A DNA stretch of 64,000 nt. It comes from Zychaea mexicana (lineage: Eukaryota > Mucoromycota > Mucoromycetes > Mucorales > Lichtheimiaceae). This document shows, piece after piece, positions 46,381-58,306 of the stretch. The DNA is taken from NCBI RefSeq assembly GCF_025766255.1, contig NW_026516796.1, positions 47,420 through 111,419 on the forward strand. The letters run 5' to 3'. A program made the translations under genes and the position numbers. Every line of letters starts with the position of its first letter. Within the stretch, counting starts at the first letter, position 1. Under the pieces are notes generated by a model. The model was not told where the DNA came from and searched no databases. It saw only the letters and a program-made list of their open reading frames with translations.

Positions 46381-47212
46381 GGATAAGAGGAGGCGTCACA
46401 GAGAACGGTTAGTGCAAAATATACACAAGAAAACGTCTGAAGAGCGAGCGAGGGGATAATTGCATCTATGATAGGTTCTGGAGCCCAGACGAAAGTGGAG
46501 GTTCTCCCAGCAATGGGAGGGTAGGGTAGGGGCCGCGACGATCTGTTCTGGAAATACGTGGTGAGTGATTGATTCAATTGTTGTTTGCTTTTACTATATA
46601 CTCCAAGTATGGCTTTCTCTAACTTCTTTCTTTGATAGTCCTTTGGCTTGTCTGCAAATAATGCTTGTACCAACTATATATTGACGGAATGTTCTATTAC
46701 CTGATGATATATTCATACAAAATAAAAGACCAAGAGTCATCCTCGTATCATAATGATGTCTTTAAGTTAATTTTCTAAATCGTCTCAATTAAAGTGTATA
46801 CTTATACTAGCCACGCGAACACGATATCCTGCCGCCAGCACACGACATCGTCTCTCTGAAGGAGTCGTAAGAATTCTTTGCCAAGTACGACATGTCTTCT
46901 TCTCCTACATGGATTAGGATTAAGGAAGTAGATGTCGTTGGGTGAAGCGTACACTATATACAACATATAGGTAATTTCATCACGCAGCAATATTATGAGC
47001 CATAAAAATCATGTACATCAATGGAAAATAAAACAGACGACCACTTCCATGGTATGATCACTACGAAAAGACTTTACGGAAGGCAGATGGGAGGGTAGTT
47101 TGCATTTGGAGTGTTGTGTCGAACATGATAAATAACACATATCATATCCTTTGAGCCGTCATTAAAGATTGCTGTGATTTCCCTTATAACCTCACATGTG
47201 CGGACATCTCCT

Positions 47213-47312
47213 CATCCAGACAGATCTTGATGCTACACGGATTAGCTATGCTCAGGAAGAAGCTGTCATAATATAGATCATGTAATTCACATTAGCTACT
47301 ATCTGAGACGTT
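47213..47312. repeat. Dispersed repeat, copy A
   Basis: About 100 bases resembling 60861-60960 in the same orientation (shared words such as TGATGCTACA/TAATGCTACA, GGATTAGC/AGATTACC, TCATAATATAG/TCACAATATAG, GTAATTC). By eye about 70% alike with small gaps. Confidence 0.5.
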
Positions 47313-47584
47313 TACTCGGATGAGCTCAATGAATATGTTCAATGCACATGCTGGTGAGTACTTTTGTTATCATGATAACCCGGTTTTAGATCCCATCGGG
47401 TCTCGTTGACTTATTCTGTCTCTTTTAACTGCTGAGCAATTGTTTAGACCTACGCAATGTCTATTTCGAGTATATAGATAACATGGACTTTATAGCGCCG
47501 GATTGACCAAGGCGGACATACACACGAGAAAAAACTTGGGATACATACACTGTGCTATGGAAAACAAATTTCAGCAATCTGTTT

Positions 47585-47622
47585 GACAAGCACGTTTTCC
47601 TCGGGGCTGAATCGTGCTTGTC
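47585..47622. repeat. Perfect inverted repeat with 10-base arms
   Basis: GACAAGCACG at 47585-47594 and CGTGCTTGTC at 47613-47622 flank an 18-base loop and would form a stable hairpin. Confidence 0.6.
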
Positions 47623-47740
47623 GTACACACGATTTTACAGCACCAGTACTTTGCGAATGCAGTCATCAGCAGTTTGTGATGCTTCAACGGACTCATAAAT
47701 CTTGGAAACGTATCAGTGTTTCGACCACCATCATCTCCAT

Positions 47741-47784
47741 CACAACAACAACAACAACAACAACCGCAGCAGCAGCAGCAGCAA
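47741..47784. repeat. CAA/CAG trinucleotide repeat
   Basis: CAACAA... followed by CAGCAG..., about 14 triplets; not within a supported gene. Confidence 0.8.
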
Positions 47785-48943
47785 CGCTGGTGAGCAAGAA
47801 CAGGATTAGAAAGAGCGAGCAACAATAACACCCGCATCTCAGACAGTAGAGCTCGCACAACATAGTGCTGAGCCTTTCGACGTGAATGTCTGATTAGCAG
47901 AGGGTTTCGGCATTTCGTCGAACTGATTTTCTTTTTCTTTTTTAATGTCTTATCTTATGGTCGACGGAAGAGTATTGCGCTGTTTGCTGTAATGGAGAGA
48001 TCATCAACAGGGTTGAGCAGCCCGCAGCGGCACTGTAACCTGACAACAGCTCAAAGCTAAGATTCCCGATTTTTGTGTGAAATTCAAAGAGGTGTGAGAA
48101 TTGACGGATCCTGCATTTACGTAAACCGTCAACTCCTATGTATTAAGTACATAAAAATAAGCACTGGCTATGGTGTGCTTGCATTTCGGTAGAATACCTT
48201 CGCCATAGATTTTATTATACTATAAAAGAGAATACAGAGCGCAAACACATATATAAATACACTGTGGTAAAACACATCATTACACTACCTAAATCATCAT
48301 CGGAATAAGGTACTCGGCTAAAAATCAAGCAAAAGCATACACAGCAATTACCATGGCAATAAGCTAAGCACTGTCGCATAGAGACAATCCAACCGAGTTG
48401 TGTAAAGCACGTAAACATTATACTCGGATGATCCAGCATATGTAAGGCTATTATAACCCGATATGGACTACGCGATATGATGCATAGACGTATGTCATTT
48501 GTGATCTCTTAATCTCTTATACGATTATTTACCAAGAAAAGGGAGCCGATGATGCACTCAGAACGGAAGTTTTGTCACCACAAGTTATATTGACGAATTC
48601 AAATCAGAAAAAAGGAAAAGTATCTGGGGTATGATAGCGGATAGTGTTATGCAAGTTGTTTATATGATATCTTATCACCAGCATGACTGAGCGTGTATTG
48701 GATTGGGTTGGAGTAAATGTGTGCTGAACGCCGTAGCCAGCGTCTTCTCATACGAGTATATGCCCTCAGCGATGCGATGAGGATGTGGGCAGCTTTAAAC
48801 AAATTGTCAAATTATAGACCAGCATGGCTGTTTTCGGTTAATCAAGGGGTTGAAAGGGGCGTGGCGAGCGAAACAAACCATTAAACTGGTTCTCTCAGCT
48901 TAGAACAGCTTGCCTTAAGCGCCGTTGTTGCTGGAGTCCATAC

Positions 48944-49930
48944 CCTCCCAACAATTCTTTCCTTTCGATTATTTCGCGAGCAGAACTACGCGACCACAGA
49001 AATGTAAAAAAAGGAAAGGTGCAAAGTGCATCCAAAGTGTGATAAAGCGCGTTGTGATCGTTTACTGTCGTCTGTCATTGTTCCCCGCTTTGTTTAGCAC
49101 GGAGCTGTGGTGGGCAAAAAAAAATAAGGAACTTGTCGTGCGCTACAAAAAAAAAAAAAAGCGGTAAAATGTTTATAAGAAGAGTGCGAGAAGAGAAAGA
49201 TTTGTTTATTGTGTTTATCATTTTCTTATTTGTGTGTAATAAATAATAAGTAATAATAATAAAAAGTTCGTTTTAATTATCCCAACATATACCGTTGGCA
49301 TCACATGCACCCGAAGGTGCACGATCGGCCGGAGTATATGACCACATTCCCACTGGTATGTATTGCAAATTTCTTCAGGGCGGACCACTGAATCTGCCGA
49401 TCATCAGAAGAATTATGACAATAGCCAGCACAAGCAATGACCCGATCATGGCACAGAGCAGTGCATCTGTACTACAGACCAAAGCTGTACCAAAACGAAC
49501 TGAAGAGAAGAGAAAAAAGAAATCGCTTTATATATAGGCAGCCAGGGGGACCACGGGAAAAAGGCTGAGACCAGGACCGACAGAGGCAAGACCAGGACCA
49601 AGGGAAGAGCCAGAGCGAGGGGAAGACCAGAACCAAGGGAAGAGCCAAGAGAAAGACCAGGAGGATCCAAGGGAGTGAAGGGAAAAGAAAAGTGAAGGAA
49701 AGAAAGAGTGAAGAGAAAAAAATCAAAATGCCCTGGCGTATTTATGTATTTTTTTTTTGGTTGTAAAAAAACACGTCCAGGCCCGTGCTAACAATACAGG
49801 CAGCAATAGCAACACGATCACACTTTTTTTTGTTACTTTCACACTTTTTTTGTTACTTTCTGTGGTCGCGTAGTCGTGTTTGCGAAATTAATCGTAACGA
49901 AAAAAAATGTTCGGAGGGTACGTGCCGAAA
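48944..49930. mobile_element. Element with terminal inverted repeats (non-autonomous DNA transposon candidate)
   Basis: The sequence at 48985-49002 is the exact reverse complement of 49857-49874 (TTTCTGTGGTCGCGTAGT). Similarity continues on both sides: TCGCGAAATAATCG against TTGCGAAATTAATCG, then a GA-rich part and GGGAGGGTA against CGGAGGGTA, so each arm is about 80-90 bases. The arms enclose about 0.85 kb with an ORF-like piece (49295-49537) and a purine-rich tandem repeat, and no transposase. Exact ends and target duplications could not be set by eye. A further copy of the right arm follows (see the 49779-50150 repeat). Confidence 0.55.
49586..49665. repeat. Purine-rich tandem repeat
   Basis: The unit AAGACCAGGACCAAGGGAAG (then AGCCA) recurs about every 35 bases as AAGACCAGAACCAAGGGAAG, with a third degenerate copy (AAGACCAGGAGGATCCAAGG). 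It lies inside the inverted-repeat element. Confidence 0.65.
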
Positions 49931-50150
49931 AACTGGTTTTTTTAAACTAAAATAGGTAAGAACACCCCTCCCCCCACCATCAACAGGCCCGTGCTAACAA
50001 TACAGGGAACAATGGCAGCAATAGTAATACGATCACAACACTTTAACACTTTTTTTTTGTTACTTCCTGTGGTCGCGTAGTCGTGCTCGCGAAAATAATC
50101 GAAAAGAAGAAAAAAATTGTTCTGAGGCTACGAGCCCACCATCCTGTTTT
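49779..50150 (+). repeat. Direct duplication of a ~170-base arm
   Basis: Two copies, 49779-49945 and 49986-50150, both begin AGGCCCGTGCTAACAATACA, continue with GCAATAG..ACGATCACA, a T-run, GTTACTT, the CTGTGGTCGCGTAGTCGTG core and GCGAAA.TAATCG, and end with an A-run and T-run. The period is about 207 bases. The first copy doubles as the right arm of the inverted-repeat element. Confidence 0.75.
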
Positions 50151-50672
50151 TTTTTGTTTTCTTTTTTTCTTATACTTGATACTTGATTAAGAGTGCGTCT
50201 TTTGTTTGTTACACACGCCACCACATCGCACCATGGTTAATCCAACAACGGCCGAGACTTTCTACAATGGCTCACTTATCCCATCAGGAAGCTGGATACG
50301 ACATTCAGCACATACTTACTCCAAACCAAAAATGATGATATTTCGCCAACACCTTGCGCGAATATATCGTTATCATCCGAAGCTATTGTTCACCGGCCAA
50401 TATCGACGCGGTATAAATCCAAAAATAATCTCGTATTCAACATAAGCAACATTGACGGTAGACACTGTACCGAGACCCTTTGATCCCTGGCTTGAGCTTG
50501 GCGCTAACCAAAACTAGTACACGCCCAATCATTCTGATCATAAGTATTTTTTTTATGGTCTGGAGGCAAAACTTATTCCCAACAGAGTGTCCAGAGGAGT
50601 GACGGACTATTGGATGTGAATACATGTATGAGAAAATGAGGAACAGAGAAGTGACGGAAAAGAGAAACCTAT
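50151..50672. other. Gene-poor stretch
   Basis: A T/C-rich tract (50150-50200) precedes an ORF at 50218-50445 (MVNPTTAETFYNGSLIPSGS..), which has a leader-like approach but no domain I recognise. Possibly debris of an element. Confidence 0.4.
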
Positions 50673-50938
50673 TTATATGTGCGGTGATAGATGGCAGTGG
50701 CATGAGCAGCTACTGCCTGCGGAATGAAAGGGTGGCCTTCGAATATGAAAAACCAATGTGCTGACCAGATCGCTTGAACGATGGCGATGCATAGAAGAGT
50801 GGTTTTGGGTTGGGAGCAAAAGCGACGTGCGAAGACAGCAGTCTTCATCGCATGTGCGATAGCCGGCAGGCGTGGATCGGCACAGTGAAACGGTGCCCGA
50901 ACCAGCTGATGATAAGTATTGATTAGCTTGCATAACAC
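50673..50938 (-). pseudogene. Possible LINE-type retrotransposon relic (C-terminal part of ORF2)
   Basis: The minus-strand frame reads PFHCADPRLPAIAHAMKTAV, then QAIWSAHWFFIFEGHPF and IPQAVAAHATAIYHR. The pattern W-x-x-H-W/F-x-F-x-F-x-x-x-P-F with a nearby hydrophobic helix resembles the region after the reverse-transcriptase domain in LINE proteins common in Mucorales genomes; this is from memory. No catalytic domain is present, frames break on both sides, and no poly(A) or target duplication was defined. Confidence 0.35.
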
Positions 50939-53388
50939 TATCCGCTATCATCGCCCATCCGCTCGTTTCCACCTGCCACTGCCAGGTGCTTTTTTTTTTT
51001 GTGACAAGACATTAATTCCAAGTGCATCATAAGCAGACCTTCTCTTTCTAAATTATCGTAAAGGATATCAAGAGATCACTAACGACATACGCCTATGCAT
51101 CATATTGCGTCAGTCCATACAGTATCGGCTTATAGCCGCCCCTCGTTGTACAGGTGTAAGATCTTCCACATTCATGATATAATGGCAGTCGTACTGCTAC
51201 TGCTTACATAAGCTGGATAATCCGAATTTAGTAAGGGCAAGATTTCAAGGGTCGCGCATAAACGTGTCAGCATCGTAAATGTCGACAGCAAAAAACTTTC
51301 AATGTTCATTGACGCAGCATAAAACGCTTAATAGCGTGTATTATATATTCTGCTCTTTTGACAGTTACTTAACAAATAATAAACACATTGTGGATTACTA
51401 CTCGTTTCTGCTAACGCTGTTGTTCGTGAACAGGCGTGTATCCATTACTGAAAGGTGCTGTAAACCGCGAGGGCGTTCGATGCATTCTCAATACGCGTGA
51501 ATATCAGTTTTTAACCTGCTGCCAACAGCATTTTTTTCGTTAAAACGCTCAGAATCGATCCACCAGAGTTGAAACATTATAATAGTTGACTCCTTTTTTG
51601 TATTACTGGCCTGCCTATCACTTTACTGCGAATTGATCATTCACTATCATTTTGAATAAAAAATTTTCTTTGAGAAGTCTATGAAAAGGGGACAATCTGA
51701 TACGCCTAGAAGAAATCATATGATGGCAATGTAAAAAGCTTCGCTATCTAAGCTCCGTTGTAGTGTATTGGGCAACATGTCCGCTAATAACTTACACTGC
51801 CGAAGAAAACAATCATCAAACGTTATTAAACGATACAAGGCATTTAAATGGATTTCGTTGCAAAAGAAGATCATTAAAATATCGCACATTGGAGAAAACC
51901 AAAATGCGAAACTAGGTCGACTAACACGCATCAACTACAACACTTATTTGCCATGGTGGTGATCATTGCGTTACTTTAATTATCGAGAACAAAAGTAAAA
52001 GATCCAAGCAAGACCGTGATCCGACAAACGATCAAGATCTAAGCAATTCTTCCAACCACCTTGCGTTTCTCGGGGAGCGTTCAGCTTTTCCGGAGCATAC
52101 ACGTTGCGCTTCTATATATTTAGTCTTCAGCCTTCAACTTTCCAGGAATTGTTCAATATCAGTACATTAAAATGCGCCACGATTTGAGACGAACAGCTTA
52201 TACAAGATGGTGAAATAGTCAAGTAATTTGGTTGTTGACGTCATGCATACAAACAATGACTTCTCATGCTCGAGCAAGGGTCTAAAAAATTAGACACTCT
52301 TACAAGCGAGTCAGTCACATCTCTCGATTATGAATCTATGCATAAGCATTTTTGCATTTGACTTGTTTATATCTGAGAGCATTGACGTTGTGACCATATA
52401 GTTTGGGACCAGAGTTTTAGTAAGAATGTTATCAGCGTAAAAGAAATAAGAAGAGAAAGTGGTGGCACGAACATGTTGTTGAAAAAATGATCCGGATAGC
52501 GACTGCCATTTCTCCTTCTTCTCGACCATCATCCTTCAAGAGTAAAAGCATTCTTGTAGTTTCGCAGCTCTATGAATCTATGCGGTCTATTAACAAGTGC
52601 TCTCGTATCTGGAAGAAAAATATACCTTTGTTTTACGCCGCCATTTCTGTGGCTGCTTACAAATGAGAATACAGCCGTAAGCGGAGGAGATGAGATGGCT
52701 CGGTTGTTACGCGCTTAATACAATTTACTGATGAAGAATCATATATGCGTAAGTAAAATCACGCGTATAATGATATTATTGCATCGTTTACTCACACATT
52801 CTTTAAAACCTCGTGCCACGCCAACTCTTACCAACAAAAGTAAGCTGACTGATGCAATTGGCAATCTGCATTGTATATGTGTATATGTGTATAGCACGAT
52901 GTGCCACATAAATTATTTATGCAGGTTACGCGACAGAGATAATGCGAGGATGATAACTAAAATGATAAAAGGGTCATTCTTCGCCTGTAAGCGCGAGGGA
53001 GAAGTAACGCAAGCTCAATCGCCATTGACAAGGTGGAATCCGTTTACGAAAAACGAATGGTCAAGAGGAAAGTGGTACTTTTTGAAACCGGAGAATAGCG
53101 GGAAAAAAGGCATCCTACTTGCAATACCAGCGCGTTATAAAATATCGTATAAACCTTTTTGAACCAAGCTTTGACAACGCGAATCCGCAGCAGTCGGTCA
53201 GGTCAAGCTTGACTTGAAGTCAAGCGTGTCTCAATTGCTGCCGTTGATGGCCATTTGTTTCAAACGAATCGTGCATCGCAGAACTGAAAAACACGGATGC
53301 CAACCTCGTTTCTTTCTTTTAAGAACAATAGCAGGGTCTGTGCGTAGAGAGCACGGTGTCAAAGAGCTGCCACCGCTTTATATGCACT
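50939..53388. other. Gene-poor AT-rich region
   Basis: 2.4 kb with no supportable gene. ORFs at 51279-51500, 51768-51962, 52311-52532 (-) and 52731-53162 lack motifs; the end of the last one (SPLTRWNPFTKNEWSRGKWY) is the only protein-looking piece. A perfect TGACGTCA is at 52236-52243 with no gene next to it. A hairpin followed by 11 T residues lies at 50970-51000. Confidence 0.5.
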
Positions 53389-53395
53389 TATAAAA
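53389..53395 (+). promoter_or_regulatory. Orphan TATA box
   Basis: TATAAAA in the context CACTTATAAAAGATCC. No supported gene lies downstream; an unrecognised transcript could start about 30-60 bases later and run through the hairpins below. Confidence 0.3.
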
Positions 53396-53525
53396 GATCC
53401 TAAATCTCAATCAGTACATTCACAAACAAAGTACAAAAGTACATCACAAGGTCGATCAGTACGCGAGAGATTTTCTTTGTGAAATGGGACGTCATTACCC
53501 AACGAAAGATTAACTTTCCGTTATA

Positions 53526-53742
53526 ATAATAATCGAACATAGAAAGCTTCTCTTGTTGATTATTATCTTTTTGTCATTTTCTTATTGTATTTTAAAGAGA
53601 AACCCTCTTTTCTAGGAAGTTCCAATAGAAAAAGAGGGGAAAAACTCCTGCTGTCTCTTTTTTCCAGGAAAACAACAAAACCTGATCGAAGACGCAGGTA
53701 GTGAATGGTCGCTACGCAATGAGAGACCTTCGCCATTCACTA
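53526..53742. repeat. Cluster of three hairpin-forming inverted repeats
   Basis: (1) ATAATAATC 53526-53534 with GATTATTAT 53558-53566. (2) CCCTCTTTTCTA 53603-53614 with TAGAAAAAGAGGG 53626-53638, a 12-bp stem with one bulged base. (3) TAGTGAATGG 53699-53708 with CCATTCACTA 53733-53742. None is inside a supported gene. Confidence 0.6.
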
Positions 53743-53954
53743 GTGGCGCCCGTGCCGTGTGTGCCCACAACGTCAACTAAGCACAAAGACGCCTCAAGGT
53801 TGTTGTATTACGTTGATGCAGCCCTAGGGCATGCTTCCAACAACCTTGCTACCGTTGAAGCATCTTTCGGGTTAAAACATCCACCTCGACTCGGCAGATA
53901 GCTTTCCAAGTCAAGGATTCACACAACACTTTGCGCTTCATAAAGTTTGTGTAA

Positions 53955-54431
53955 ATGGAACTGGAGAAGAAAAAAAAATGGGAGGGGTGGGGGGGTTTTG
54001 GTATTCTTATCCAGACAATTTTTTGCCGTCACGCTCGGGTCTTCAATGAAATCCATCATGTTGATTGGCTCTCATTTGTAAGACTCTGGTTGGCTCATTT
54101 TATGGACCGCTTATATCATATGACGCAACTTGGCCCAAAAGCAAAGGGAAGGCGAAGGAGATGTGTAAGTGATAGTCGTCGTGAAGAAGTCAAATACGCT
54201 ACAGCAGCAGTGATCGACATGCTATGTATGTTTCACCATGCCGATGTACCCTCCGATACTGTCGCCGCTTATTTTGGAAAGAAGTCAGTGCACGCACCCG
54301 GCCTCCGCGTCAAATACAGGTACGTTTCGAATGCCAACTTGTTCAATGAGTACGCAAGAAAAAAAAAGATGCGACTGAACAACTCAATTAGAAATGACAA
54401 GGAAGAAAGACAGAATGCCAACGATGATTAA
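53955..54431 (+). other. Open frame of doubtful coding status, 158 codons
   Basis: The latter half reads KAKGRRRRCVSDSRREEVKY, AAVIDMLCMFHHADVPSDTV and AAYFGKKSVHAPGLRVKYRY, with balanced composition and a basic tail; the first half is low-complexity (EKKKKWEGWGGFG). No domain recognised and no homolog recalled. Could be a transposon-derived or orphan gene, or chance. Confidence 0.3.
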
Positions 54432-57400
54432 GAACAACGGATGAGTGCTCGTGTGCGATCTGGGAAGCAGTAACTACTGCTGAATTTCCAAGGACTCGTA
54501 TCATTTGCCCTGGCGGACCAAATATCTACAAGTGATAATGTGGATTTTGTTCGACCCATGGAGTATTCTGCTGAAAGTTCGCTCGACGCAATTCCATTCC
54601 ACTTTTTTATAGGTTGCTGACTTGTATCTTTGCCTATTCAAATATAAAAAAATATCTCTTGTAACACAGTCAGTATTAGCATAGCAAAGTCGTCGTCACT
54701 TTTATTTCAACAACACAAACTCACTTCTCAACGTCTGTTAGTGAAGATACTGTTTAACGAGATTTCGAAGCAAACTTTGTTCTTGCTGCAATGGCAAATG
54801 ATTGCTGGATTTTACTAAATCGTTTGGAAAGGCGGAAAGGACACTGCTTAGAAAGTTTGAGTCGCGTCTCAAGCTTTTGAATGGAATTACAGCTCAGCAA
54901 AACAAATAATAACTAGAGCAAGTACCATTATTGGCAATCACGACCTTTAGTATTATCTCTCGAATACAGGTACATACACATCAGCACACAAGAAGTATAG
55001 AATATCCTAGAATTACTGTAAACAATCCAAAATAAGTGGTGGAGAAGAAGAAGACGATAGTCCCATATACATCCAAGCTCATCATTTGGAAACTTTAAAC
55101 CCGAAACCAGACTAAACCCAGACCAGGACTTGCGCGTTCGCCTAAACCTGCTCACTCACTGGCGTTCGCTGCCAGGCCCCACAATTCGTTGCGAGCTACT
55201 CGCCCTTCTTTTCAACCTATTGAGTGACTTAATTCATCACTATGTCCTATATTTATTAGTAACGTAGCTGCTTGATATCATGACAATGCAGTAAGATATT
55301 TTGGATCGCGTGGGCAATGTATTAGGAAGAAGCCTGCATACCAGCGAAAATGCTGCTGTTTCCTTTTTTTTTCACAAACATCATCCTATCTTCAACTTGA
55401 GAATCCAGTGTCTCTTACACAGAAAGTACACAGACCGGTCTTTTTTATTCCATTGCAATCAAATAGCGTTATCCCTTCATTACTATAGCAACAGCAGAAA
55501 TAGTAAAGATGACATACCGATTAATTTTGTCTAGATAGTCTGCTGGATCGAAGCCTGGATGTGTGCAGTAAATGTTATGAGTAGGATTGCCTGTTTCCTT
55601 TTGGTCCTGAGAAATGGGTTCCAAAGTGATTGGTGCTGTTGCTGTTCGGTGTTATGGGATGATATATACATCTTTACTTGAATGTTGATAAATTGCACCA
55701 ACGTCATAATCAAAAAATTAGCGCTGGATACCGTCTTTGTTTTTATGGTGCTGTGTAACCCTTCTTTTCTTCACGTGATGGAAGAAAATATATCGGCTGG
55801 CATAGAACATATTCAAACGAGTTCGTCTGTATTTGCAGTGGTGTTGCTAATATTAAAAAATGCCGATTTTGACAGCGATTGACTGACCACTGACAATTGT
55901 GTAAAATGTGTGTTGTATATTCGTTCGTCAAAGTTTTTATACAAGTTCGAGTGCTGTGAGTACAATTGCCGCCTTAATGTGTCACTTTGGTATGATAAAA
56001 ACGCGTGGTCAACAACTCTGTATATATTATATCGTTACAGACGAGATGATCTGCTAATCGTCGTCCAGAGAAATCGTTGTATGCAAACGTTCGTGAGAAG
56101 CACACGGTCTCAGTGACACCAGTAGAATGGTATGTTGAGTTGTCAGAGGTGCTTGTACGATCGATGGTGTGGAGCGTTCGTGATATTCATGCTTTTGTTT
56201 GGTAAAGAGGAAAAAGAGTAGAGATGTGCTGTTCTTTTTCAGCAGCACAGTCACTCAAAGACAGCACGATCATGGTTCACCGTCATATTCATATGTCGTT
56301 GTTCGACTATCCATATATACATGCTGGTAATCAAGCCAAGTTATAAAATAGAGATCCTTCTGTTTCTATTTCTTTTACCAGTGCTCTCACACAATCCGTC
56401 GTATCAGTAATCCGACAAAAGAACTGCCGTTCACAGCACATCTTCTAACCCGCTCAAAAAGTATTTTTTCTTTTTTAAATTGATCGTCTTTATTAAAGAA
56501 TTCTATTCTTCTAGTCCAACACTGTTGCCTTCAGCAAACAAAGACCGGCACTCTGAAATATATATCCACATCACTCATCCACCACACCCATCCACAACCA
56601 GCATGCTCGACACAATTAAACTAAGCACAGCATACTCTGCCCAGCAATCACTCTTGACCACTTACCTGGATCCTCACACGAAGCAATGATACAAAGACGT
56701 AGTATCTACATTATAAGGACAGCCTCAAATTAGAAAATGGCTCAAGCTGATCCAGCAATACACATACATCAAAAAGTAAAGTACCTTATCACACCAACGG
56801 TCAATGGTCTTGCATCTGTTCCATAAACAAACAGAATAACCTGCCCATCCAAATTCCTCTGCCACCGTCGCCAATACCCACAATGCCTGCCGTCAACGAT
56901 CGCGCGTGTACATGCACTTGTTCATCCTATCAATCATTCTTGCTTTTTAATAAAACAATCCACAAGTGCTGACCAGCTAATATAAAGGAAGATCTTAAAT
57001 TAGAAAAACTTACCATGTGGATCATAATTTCGGCAAGCACAGCAGGAGCCTACAACGGAATCGCATGTGACAGAAAAAAGCAAGTTCATCCATGGAGAGC
57101 CACAGCAACCAACACAGTCTCAGCCTTGATCTTGATAAATCCAAAACGGCGGATGAAGGCATACAGCTTAAGCATACACAGGAAAGCTATGAGAAGAACA
57201 GGTCGTCCGTTGAAGCGGCAGAGCAGCATCCATGCACAGCATCTTTGGCAAGCACGGGAAAACCAAAAACAAGTCCGTCCAGCAAAGGGCCTTGGAAACA
57301 AAGACGCCAAGTAGAGCCACAAAATACGTCCGGCAGAGTTCAAGACACCCAAGGAAAAGAATTGTCTGTACAATGAGTAGAATATCCAACACGTCCAAGA

Positions 57401-58306
57401 TCTTAGATGGCGAGATATTGCGAGATGAGCAAGTCAAGGTATACAACAGCCAAAAAAAAAAACCAGAGTGAGCGCGAATACGTATTGCAGGTAACAGAGC
57501 AACAAGGGCGCCATATACGAGAGCAGAATAGCGTCACTACAGATGGCAGCCAGCACGATTGACGGTAGTGACAGGAAAAAGCAACGTTCTGTTGACGGCA
57601 AGGACAGAGCACACGTAGCAAGTGAAGGTGCAAAGACGTAATGTTCGAATGGCGTAAAGCGAGATGGAGCTAGGTGACCAGATGGTTATGAAGGACGTCG
57701 AAAGAAGCAATGTTGAGCAATAGTAAACAACAAAAGAACTTTGGTAAAAAAAAAAAGGCAAAGTAGAAAGTAAAGTAGGAAAAAGAGGGAAGAAATGAAA
57801 AGCGTCACCCCTTGTTTCAAGTATTTATATCGTCCTGGGGCCCCGAGCCAGCAGAGCATTGGACCACTGGAAGAAGTGCTTTCCCACATGCAGTGGTGAC
57901 CATGACAACCGCCCTTTTCATGCTTTCTTTCCTTACTGCTTGTGCTACGCTCTTCCTTTTCCATTCCTCCTTTTCCTTTTCGCTACTTCTTGTTTACGCT
58001 TTCACGCCGTCACTCCACTCGGCTAGTTCTTTCTTTTTTACTTGTGCTACGTTCTTTCCTTTTCGTTTCTGCGGTTCCCTTTTCGTCACCGCGGTTTCCT
58101 TTTCGTCATTCATCCAAACGGGTTTGTCATTGTCACTTTGCTTTACCCTGCTTAATAATGCCTGACATGGGTTTCTACGAAGGTCATTTAAAAGCATCGA
58201 TCATGCACGTCCTCCGAAAAGACACAAGAGCAGTGCGCGCTATGAGCATTCGCAACGGATTATCTGTAGAAATGATAATCTGTAAAGTAACTGGTCCTGT
58301 CCTGTA
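54432..58306. other. Gene-poor region with scattered relics
   Basis: 3.9 kb with no intact gene. At 56603-56689 a short frame contains QQSLLTTYLDPHTKQ, faintly like the LLDPR(Y/T)K motif of hAT transposases. A similar AAATTAGAAAA-containing stretch occurs at about 56717 and 56992. The ORF at 57092-57376 (HSLSLDLDKSKTADEG..) is hydrophilic and unidentified. Imperfect C/T-rich repeats (TTGTGCTACGxTCTTxCCTT at about 57939 and 58042) precede the broken gene at 58.3 kb. Confidence 0.45.

Larger units (their letters stand above)
46381..48943. other. Gene-poor region
   Basis: 2.6 kb with no intact gene. Minus-strand ORFs at 46371-46673 (VQALFADKPKDYQRKKLEKA..) and 46802-46990 (YFLNPNPCRRRRHVVLGKE) look partly protein-like but match no family I can name; they may be transposon relics. 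Contains the repeat at 47213-47312, the hairpin at 47585-47622 and a CAA/CAG microsatellite. Confidence 0.5.

Noticed and set aside
50970..51000. Hairpin CACCTG..CAGGTG followed by 11 T residues, like a bacterial terminator
   Set aside because: The window is eukaryotic; rho-independent termination does not apply, and no Pol III gene can be placed upstream.
56603..56689. Short frame resembling the hAT LLDPRxK motif
   Set aside because: Only about ten residues match, the flanks are stops, and no other hAT motif was found; too weak to call.
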